A DNA stretch of 37,704 bases from an uncultured Ruminococcus sp. (GTDB lineage Bacteria; Bacillota; Clostridia; Oscillospirales; SIG627). The number at the start of each line of letters is the position of its first letter. The first letter of the stretch is position 1. Positions 31,633 to 37,704 of this stretch are shown piece after piece. A model generated the notes under the pieces. That model saw only the letters and a program-made list of their open reading frames with translations, ran no database searches and had not been told where the DNA came from. Position numbers and translations under genes: made by a program. The stretch spans positions 1 to 37,704 of the forward strand of contig CADBPF010000047.1 in assembly GCA_902796545.1 (NCBI GenBank). The letters are read 5' to 3'.

Positions 31633-33099
31633 ATGAAACGCACCCTCCGAAATGGTCTTTGCCTGATCCTTGCGATCCTTTGTTTGTTTTGCTGTTTTGC
31701 CTGTGTCAAAGAGCCGGAAGGGCCGGATGATTCCACGGATCCGACGATTCAGCAGACCGAGCAGACGCCGACGATCACGCTTGCGGCTTCCACGCTTCAA
31801 TTGCCCGAGGAAAGCGCGTTCATTCTTTCCTTTTTCGAGGCGGACGAGAAGCTCGGCGGGATCAAAAGCGCCCGTCCGACCAGCGCAAACGCGTATCTCA
31901 ACGACCTGATCTTAGATCAGGTACAGCTGCAGATCAACTCGCTTGCCCCTTCTGATTCCAAGGCGGCGGCGTTGGACGTGTTGGCGGTCTATCAGGTGGA
32001 AAGCACCTATTCGTTTGAGTTTTTGGCGTATTACGACCTGTCTGACGGTTCCCGGAAGGTCGCGCCGTTCTTCGTTTCCACGGATTTCACCTCCGGAACG
32101 ATCCTGACGCTCGGAAATCGCATCCGTCTTTCAAACTTTGAAAACGGCAATGCAAACGAATACGTGCCCGCGTATCTTGCCGAGCATTTTGCCGGACAGT
32201 ATCAGGCGGATCTGATCCCCGCGATCACCGCGGACCAAAGGGACGGCTTCTACGTTTCCGCCGGCGGTGCGACGCTCGTCTATCCTGCGGGCTCGATCGG
32301 CAACACGGATCGCTTGAGCGTCTATATCGGCGACGCGGCGATCTCGCAGTACCGCAGGACCGGCACCACGCCCACCGAAGCGCCCGCCGATCTCTCCGGC
32401 GGGGACTACCAACCGGCCGGTGAAAACGAAAAAGTGGTCGCCATGACCTTTGACGACGGCCCCGGCGGCGCGAGCACCGCGCGGCTTTTGGACTATCTGG
32501 AACAGAACAATATCAAAGCGACGTTCTTTATCAACGCGAGAAATGTTGCAAATCTGGAAAACAGCGCCTCCGATCAAGCGCTTTTGCAGCGCATGGTCTC
32601 CTTGAATTGCGAGGTCGGGAATCACAGCTATTCGCACCCCTATTTCAGCAAGATCTCCGTGAGCGATCGGATTTACCAGGTCGAGCACAACGCGGAATTG
32701 ATCGAGGCGGCGTGCGGCGTGTATCCGAATCTGTTTCGCGCCCCCGGCGGGATCTTTATGAAGAATCAGGCCTATGCCGACGATTATTTCTTCATCGACT
32801 GGACGGTGGACGGCGGCAGCGGCACCGAGGACTGGCGCTGCAAGAACGACGGGGACGGCGGTGTGCACGTGGCAAACGCGTATCTGAATTATATCGGACC
32901 CGGATCGATCGTTTTGATGCACGATATTTATGAAAACTCCGTGTCCGCCGCGATCATTATTATGTCCAACCTCAAAGCGCAGGGGTATCGCTTCGTGACC
33001 GTCAGCGAATTATTGGATCTGAAAAACAAGGTCCCGGACGGCACGATCTACACCTCGCAGACGACTTCACGCAACTATATGTCTTACGAGCAGGGGTAA
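31633..33099 (+). CDS. Polysaccharide deacetylase (NodB domain), secreted
   Basis: A 488-residue exported carbohydrate esterase family 4 enzyme. A signal peptide (about 1-25) ends in a CCFAC stretch that could be a lipobox, though it is not a good match; a Thr/Gln-rich linker and an N-terminal domain of about 200 residues with DUF3298/RsiV-like flavour follow. The NodB domain carries TFDDGP (273-278), NHSYSHP (329-335), RAPGG, and IVLMHD near the end, i.e. catalytic Asp and zinc His residues. It probably removes acetyl groups from peptidoglycan. ATG at 31633 follows AGAGGAG, 22 bases after the maturase stop. Confidence 0.9.
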   Translation: MKRTLRNGLCLILAILCLFCCFACVKEPEGPDDSTDPTIQQTEQTPTITLAASTLQLPEESAFILSFFEADEKLGGIKSARPTSANAYLNDLILDQVQLQINSLAPSDSKAAALDVLAVYQVESTYSFEFLAYYDLSDGSRKVAPFFVSTDFTSGTILTLGNRIRLSNFENGNANEYVPAYLAEHFAGQYQADLIPAITADQRDGFYVSAGGATLVYPAGSIGNTDRLSVYIGDAAISQYRRTGTTPTEAPADLSGGDYQPAGENEKVVAMTFDDGPGGASTARLLDYLEQNNIKATFFINARNVANLENSASDQALLQRMVSLNCEVGNHSYSHPYFSKISVSDRIYQVEHNAELIEAACGVYPNLFRAPGGIFMKNQAYADDYFFIDWTVDGGSGTEDWRCKNDGDGGVHVANAYLNYIGPGSIVLMHDIYENSVSAAIIIMSNLKAQGYRFVTVSELLDLKNKVPDGTIYTSQTTSRNYMSYEQG

Positions 33100-33132
33100 C
33101 CTGTCATAGTACAAGCAGAAAGTGGTAACAGT

Positions 33133-34788
33133 ATGGGCGAATTGCTCTATCAAAAATATATCAAAGAAGAACGCCTGGAAAACGGAAAGCTCGTTGATCT
33201 GTCTTGGGAGATCCCGGAAACCTTCAACTTTGCCTATGACGTGATCGATCTGCTCGCCGAGCGCGAGCCGGACCGGCGGGCGCTTTTGTGGGTCAACGAT
33301 CTCGGGGAGGTCCACGACTTCACCTTTCGTGATCTGAAGGAAAAAAGCGATCAGGCCGCCTCGTTTTTGCAGTCCCTCGGGATCGGCAAGGGCGATCGCG
33401 TGCTTTTGATGCTCAAACGGCATTACGAGTATTGGTATTGCTATCTTGCGCTGCACAAGCTCGGCGCGATCTGCATCCCCGCAACGAGTCAGCTCGTCAC
33501 CCACGATATTACGTACCGGATCAGCGCGGCGGGGGTCAAGGCGGTCGTTTGCGCATCCGATACCGATCTTCCGCGGTTCTGCGAGGAAGCGCAGGAGATC
33601 CTTCAGGTACCGCTGATCAAGGTTTTGCATCAGGGAAGCCGCGAGGGCTGGTATGAGCTGCACGCCGGTATGGATTCGGCGCCCGCGTTCCGTCGCCCGG
33701 AGGATCGCACGAAATCAAGCGATCCGATGATCTTGTATTTCACCTCCGGCACCTCCGGGATGCCGAAAATGGTCCTGCATGACTTTACATATCCGATCGG
33801 GCTGACCGCGATGGCGATCTACTGGCACAAAGTGGTGCCGGGCGGGCTGCATCTTTCCGTCGCCGAAACCGGGTGGGGAAAGGCCGCATGGGGCAAAATG
33901 TACGGCGCGTGGCTTGCCGATTGCGCGTTCTTTATCTTCGACTGCGAGCGGTTCCACGCGACCGAACTATTGAAAGTGGTGCAGGATTACAAAGTCACGA
34001 CCTTCTGCGCGCCGCCGACGATCTATCGCTTTATGATCCAGGAGGATCTCTCACAATTCGATTTTTCGCATCTGACGCATTGCGTAACCGCCGGTGAAGC
34101 CTTGAATCCGGAAGTGTTCTCGAAGTTCAAACAGGCGACCGGAATGTCGCTTTTGGAGGGCTACGGGCAGACGGAGCTGACCTTGACCTGCGCGAATCTG
34201 TATCAGGACGAAGTACGCGTCGGCTCGATGGGGAAGGCGTTTCCGGGGATCCCCGTCGATCTGGTGGACGACGAGGGGAAGACCGTTCCGGACGGCGTGA
34301 CCGGGGAACTCGTGGTACGGGTCCCGAGAGAACGCAAGCTGCCCGGAATGTTCTGCGGCTACTATAAAGACGACGAGATGACCGATTCCGTCTGGCACGA
34401 CGGGATCTATCACACGGGGGATCTTGCCTGGCGTGACGAGGACGGGTATTACTGGTACGTCAGCCGCAAGGACGACGTGATCAAATCCTCCGGCTACCGT
34501 ATCGGTCCCTTTGAGGTCGAGAGCGTTTTGATGGAGCATCCCGCGGTCGTGGAATGCGCCGTGACGGGTGTTCCGGATCCTTTGCGCGGCATGGTGGTCA
34601 AGGCGACGATTTTGCTTGCCCGCGGGTACGAGGGAACGGACGAACTGAAGAAAGAGCTTCAGAATTTCGTCAAATCGCGCACCGCGCCGTATAAATATCC
34701 GCGCGTGATCGAATTCACGGACGCGCTCCCGAAAACGGTCAACGGAAAGATCCGCCGCGCGGCGATCCGCGGGGAACAGGGGAAATAA
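33133..34788 (+). CDS. AMP-forming acyl-CoA synthetase
   Basis: A 551-residue member of the ANL (adenylate-forming) superfamily, making acyl-CoA from a carboxylic acid, ATP and CoA. The phosphate loop YFTSGTSGMPK lies near 200-211, the A5 motif GYGQTE near 345, the hinge and A8 region (YHTGD...SRKDDVIKSSGYRIGPFEVE) near 430-460, and the catalytic, acetylatable Lys in KTVNGKIRR near 539. It resembles the acetyl/medium-chain (AcsM, MbcS) branch rather than long-chain FadD; acid specificity cannot be read. No methylase or biotin genes flank it. It is followed by a two-base gap and the next gene. Confidence 0.93.
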   Translation: MGELLYQKYIKEERLENGKLVDLSWEIPETFNFAYDVIDLLAEREPDRRALLWVNDLGEVHDFTFRDLKEKSDQAASFLQSLGIGKGDRVLLMLKRHYEYWYCYLALHKLGAICIPATSQLVTHDITYRISAAGVKAVVCASDTDLPRFCEEAQEILQVPLIKVLHQGSREGWYELHAGMDSAPAFRRPEDRTKSSDPMILYFTSGTSGMPKMVLHDFTYPIGLTAMAIYWHKVVPGGLHLSVAETGWGKAAWGKMYGAWLADCAFFIFDCERFHATELLKVVQDYKVTTFCAPPTIYRFMIQEDLSQFDFSHLTHCVTAGEALNPEVFSKFKQATGMSLLEGYGQTELTLTCANLYQDEVRVGSMGKAFPGIPVDLVDDEGKTVPDGVTGELVVRVPRERKLPGMFCGYYKDDEMTDSVWHDGIYHTGDLAWRDEDGYYWYVSRKDDVIKSSGYRIGPFEVESVLMEHPAVVECAVTGVPDPLRGMVVKATILLARGYEGTDELKKELQNFVKSRTAPYKYPRVIEFTDALPKTVNGKIRRAAIRGEQGK

Positions 34789-34790
34789 GC

Positions 34791-35651
34791 ATGAAATTAT
34801 CCGTCAGCACCTACAGCTTCCACGATTATCTCAAGCGCGATACGCGCGGACCCTTTGCCGCCGTCGATTACGCCGCCCTGCTCGGCATCGAGGGCATGGA
34901 TTTCACCGATATTTTCACAGACCGCAAGGATCCTTTGGGCTTTGCAAAGACGATCGGCGATTACGCGCGTGAGCACGGAGTAAGTCCCGCGTGTTTCTGC
35001 GTGCATCTGGACTTTTTGAACGGCTCGGGCGGCGACACGGAAGCGGAGCTGGAAAGAGGCTATCGCTGCGTGGATCTTGCCGCCGCGCTCGGTGTTCCGG
35101 TCATGCGGCACGACGTGGTCGGCTTCATGAACGGTTTTCGCGGCATCGGGAGCTACGAAAAGGCGATCCCGAAATTGTGCGGAAGCATCCGCAAGCTGAC
35201 GGCTTATGCCAAAGAAAAACAGATCAAAACCTGCACCGAAAACCACGGTTTCTTTTCCCAGGACGCCTTCCGGGTGGAGGCGCTGATCAACGAGGTCGGC
35301 GATCCGAATTTCGGGATGCTTGTGGATCTCGGCAATTTCTTATGCGCGGATGAAGATCCCGCCGTGTCGGTCGGCAGATGCGCGCAGTATGCGTTCCACG
35401 TGCACGCAAAAGACTTTTATTACCGTTCCGGCACTTTGGAAAAGCCCGGCACCGGTTATTTTATGACCCGGGCGGGGAATTATCTGAAAGGCACGATCAT
35501 CGGCCACGGCGTCGTGCCGTTAAAGCAATGCCTGGAAACCTTGAAGCGCAACGAATATGACGGTTTCGTGGCGATCGAATTCGAGGGGATGGAAGATCCT
35601 CTGGAGGCGATCCGGATCGGCGCGCAGAACCTGCGCCGCCTGCTTCCGTAA
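34791..35651 (+). CDS. Sugar phosphate isomerase/epimerase (TIM barrel, xylose isomerase-like)
   Basis: A 286-residue TIM-barrel protein of the AP-endonuclease-2/IolE-type family. Metal-binding positions are visible at the strand ends: Glu in CTENHGF, Asp in LVDLGNFL, His in FHVHAKDF and Glu in VAIEFEG. The N-terminus MKLSVSTYSFHDYL is typical. Substrate unknown; family members isomerise or epimerise keto-sugars or inositol derivatives. It starts two bases after the acyl-CoA synthetase stop and so is co-transcribed with it. No sugar transport or dehydrogenase genes are near to suggest a pathway. Confidence 0.88.
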   Translation: MKLSVSTYSFHDYLKRDTRGPFAAVDYAALLGIEGMDFTDIFTDRKDPLGFAKTIGDYAREHGVSPACFCVHLDFLNGSGGDTEAELERGYRCVDLAAALGVPVMRHDVVGFMNGFRGIGSYEKAIPKLCGSIRKLTAYAKEKQIKTCTENHGFFSQDAFRVEALINEVGDPNFGMLVDLGNFLCADEDPAVSVGRCAQYAFHVHAKDFYYRSGTLEKPGTGYFMTRAGNYLKGTIIGHGVVPLKQCLETLKRNEYDGFVAIEFEGMEDPLEAIRIGAQNLRRLLP

Positions 35652-35662
35652 AATAAGGGCTT

Positions 35663-36487
35663 ATGAACCGATTTGACCGACAGGTCCGCCGCGATCAAAA
35701 AGCGCGCGACCGAAAGAACTCCGCACCCGTGAAAACCGCAGTGCTTCTGCTCTGCGGTCTTCTGCTGTGGGCGGGGCTTTCCTATTTCGGTTATCTCGGT
35801 TTATCCGAAACGATCCGCCGAGCGGATGAAATGGTGGAGGCGCCGGAACCGGAAAACGCGTTTTCGCTTGCAACGCCGGATTACGACGCGAATATTTTCG
35901 AAAACCTGCGCTATCTCGACCGGGACGGGCAGATCCACTACGGGACCTTGTCCAATCAGGTGGTTTTGGATTCGGAAGCTTCTGCGCCGGACGAATACGG
36001 AGCATTCTTTTATCGCTATCTTCATTCGATCATCATGGGCGACGCCGCGACCTATCGCGGTTGTTTTACCGAAAGCTACGTAAAAACCACGGCACTTCCC
36101 GAACGCTTTACGATGCAGATGCTCTACGACGTCGAGGTGCAGGAGATCGGCGATCTTTTCGGCGAGGATACGGCGCAGGAAACCGTGATCGGCAAGGAGT
36201 TTTTGGTTTCTTACCGGATCCTCGACAACAACGGTACGTTTCGCGACGATCTGCCGCCGCGCGCGAGCAGAAAAGAGCATTACAAGGTCCTTATGACCGC
36301 GGACGGAACCTTGAAGATCGATGCGATCGTTTTGGAAAAAGACGCGGCGATCCTGGTGCGGCGCGGTCTGGAGCCCGGCCGGGCGATCGTGTTCGGTTTG
36401 ATCGTGTTTCTCTGCGTTCTTGCGCCGATCTTGGCGCTGATCCGGCTCTTGCGTTATCTCAAAAGAAGGAAGTCGAAAACAGTATGA
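35663..36487 (+). CDS. Hypothetical protein with two flanking membrane segments
   Basis: A 274-residue protein I cannot place. A basic N-terminus (MNRFDRQVRRDQKARDRK) leads to a membrane helix (about 24-48), an extracytoplasmic alpha/beta region of some 180 residues with an NTF2-like feel (YGAFFYRYLHSIIMGDAATYRGCF...YKVLMTADGTLKIDAIVLE), then a second helix (about 237-262) and a basic tail (LKRRKSKTV). The stop overlaps the start of the phosphoglycerate mutase gene as ATGA, so the two are translated together. No catalytic motif is seen. Confidence 0.8.
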   Translation: MNRFDRQVRRDQKARDRKNSAPVKTAVLLLCGLLLWAGLSYFGYLGLSETIRRADEMVEAPEPENAFSLATPDYDANIFENLRYLDRDGQIHYGTLSNQVVLDSEASAPDEYGAFFYRYLHSIIMGDAATYRGCFTESYVKTTALPERFTMQMLYDVEVQEIGDLFGEDTAQETVIGKEFLVSYRILDNNGTFRDDLPPRASRKEHYKVLMTADGTLKIDAIVLEKDAAILVRRGLEPGRAIVFGLIVFLCVLAPILALIRLLRYLKRRKSKTV

Positions 36488-37692
36488 AGTATTTTGTCTT
36501 GCTCGGCGACGGTATGGCGGATTGGCCCTTGGAGGATTACGCCTCCCGCACGCCTTTGCAGCTTGCCGTAAAACCCATGATGGATGAATTATGCGCGCAC
36601 AGCCTGTGCGGGATGGTAATGACCGTTCCAGAAGGGATGGTGCCGGAGAGCGATACGGCGAATCTCGGCGTTTTGGGCTATGATCCGCGCGTCTATTCCA
36701 AAGGCAGATCTCCCTTGGAAGCCGCGAGTATCGGGCTTGATATGCAGCCGGACGACGTGGCGTTTCGCTGTAATCTTCTGACGATTTCCGAAGAAGAACG
36801 CGATTACGAGAAAAAGCGGATGATCGATCACGGCGCGGACGAGATCACCACCGAGGAAGCGGATCAACTGATCCGCGCCCTGCAAGAGAAGCTCGGCACG
36901 GACAAGCGGCGCTTCTATACCGGCGTCAGCTATCGGCATTGTATGCTCTGGAAAAACCCGCCGAAGATCCCCGATTTTTCGCGTCCGCACGATATTCTTG
37001 GGCTTTGCGTTGGCGATTATCTGCCGGAAAGCAAAGAGTATCTCGATCTGCAAAAAGCAAGCTACGAGATTTTAGTGGATCATCCGGTGAATCTGGAGCG
37101 CAAAAAGCAAGGTCTGCACCCGGCAAACTCCGCCTGGTTCTGGAGCCCCGGCAAAAAGCCGCAGCTGCCGAACTTCAACGAGCGTTTTCACGTGCGCGGC
37201 ACGGTCATCGCGGCGGTCGATCTGATCCGCGGCATCGCCAAAGTAGCGGGGCTGGACGCACCGTTCGTCCGGGGCGCGACCGGCACCTTCGATACGAATT
37301 ACGATGCCAAATCCTACGCCGCGATCACGGCGTTCATGAACGGCAGCGACTTCGTGTATCTGCACGTGGAAGCGCCGGACGAATGTGGGCATCGCGCCGA
37401 AGCGGATCACAAGATCATGTCGATCGAGTTTTTGGATCAGCTGATCTTAAAGCCCGTCAAGGAATATCTGGATGGATGCGGAGACGATTACCGGATCCTC
37501 GTTTTGCCGGATCATCCGACGCCGATCGCCAAGCGCACGCATACCAGAGAAGCGGTGCCGTTTTTCATTTACGACAGCCGCGAAAAGGACCGGGTTTCCG
37601 GGATCACTTGTTACAGCGAAAAAGACGTGAAAGCGGGCTCCGATCTCTATTTGGAAGAGGGAACCGAACTGATGCCGCTGTTTTTGCAATAA
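36484..37692 (+). CDS. apgM: Cofactor-independent phosphoglycerate mutase, archaeal type (ApgM)
   Basis: A 402-residue member of the alkaline phosphatase superfamily that interconverts 3- and 2-phosphoglycerate in glycolysis. Key sites: LLGDGMADWP at the start (metal Asp), the phospho-Ser in ESDTAN near 56, HVEAPDECGH near 300 and LPDHPTP near 343 (metal Asp/His). This shorter type is distinct from the 510-residue GpmI; related proteins were once annotated as putative homoserine kinases. The frame continues open upstream of 36484, but the family N-terminus MKYFVLLGDGMADWP fixes the start. The 12 bases after the stop hold no feature. Confidence 0.95.
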   Translation: MKYFVLLGDGMADWPLEDYASRTPLQLAVKPMMDELCAHSLCGMVMTVPEGMVPESDTANLGVLGYDPRVYSKGRSPLEAASIGLDMQPDDVAFRCNLLTISEEERDYEKKRMIDHGADEITTEEADQLIRALQEKLGTDKRRFYTGVSYRHCMLWKNPPKIPDFSRPHDILGLCVGDYLPESKEYLDLQKASYEILVDHPVNLERKKQGLHPANSAWFWSPGKKPQLPNFNERFHVRGTVIAAVDLIRGIAKVAGLDAPFVRGATGTFDTNYDAKSYAAITAFMNGSDFVYLHVEAPDECGHRAEADHKIMSIEFLDQLILKPVKEYLDGCGDDYRILVLPDHPTPIAKRTHTREAVPFFIYDSREKDRVSGITCYSEKDVKAGSDLYLEEGTELMPLFLQ

Positions 37693-37704
37693 GTAAACAA
37701 AAAA

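Noticed and set aside
36061-36483. Upstream extension of the phosphoglycerate mutase frame
   Set aside because: It overlaps the preceding gene in another frame, and the family N-terminus MKYFVLLGDGMADWP sits at 36484.

Overview
The window (about 55% GC by eye, low-GC-style signals) looks like chromosome from an anaerobic, endospore-forming member of the Clostridia. Evidence: spore genes (yabP, yabQ, a CwlD-type amidase, a SpoVB-type flippase), an NAD-linked [FeFe]-hydrogenase operon, the SCIFF ranthipeptide pair, and consensus sigma-A promoters with 17-base spacers. No phage, insertion sequence or CRISPR array was seen.

Layout. 1-5119 (minus strand): divIC-like (cut by the window edge), yabQ, yabP, rqcP and hup form the classic clostridial spore-cortex/division block. 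mazG, radA, a cwlD-like amidase and a membrane protein gene lie upstream of it. 5156-5222: two mirror-image promoters back to back. 5244-6844 (plus): a Xer-type recombinase and a membrane protein; the latter overlaps tail-to-tail with the next block. 6697-12109 (minus): two paralogous membrane-anchored SGNH hydrolases, a NusG-domain-II protein, a Gx-type membrane transporter component and a SpoVB/MurJ-like flippase. 12141-20501 (minus): a ten-gene hydrogenase operon. The catalytic genes (NuoE-like, NuoF-like, HndB-like ferredoxin, HydA) enclose a regulatory module: a sensory-type hydrogenase, two DRTGG proteins, two GHKL/RsbW-type ATPases and a PHP-domain protein. 20755-21168 (plus): five tRNA genes (Phe, Gly, Val, Asp, Thr) behind a perfect promoter, closed by a strong bidirectional terminator.

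21208-24160 (minus): two overlapping genes for small MutS-like ATPases, both with Asn in place of the Walker B Asp. 24369-29360 (plus), diverging from them: a 1663-residue protein with the layout of DUF4011/SF1 helicase-Vsr-type nuclease fusions, but with nearly every catalytic motif eroded. This pair of divergent units is the least explained part of the window. 29420-31610 (plus): the SCIFF locus (TIGR04086 membrane protein, a 46-residue six-Cys peptide gene, radical-SAM/SPASM maturase). 31633-37692 (plus): polysaccharide deacetylase, acyl-CoA synthetase, sugar isomerase/epimerase, an unknown membrane-anchored protein and cofactor-independent phosphoglycerate mutase, closely spaced and possibly one transcript.

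A recurrent feature is hairpins that overlap translation start signals (cwlD-like, spoVB-like, TIGR04086, and hup/rqcP). All functional statements rest on motif reading; no database search was run.
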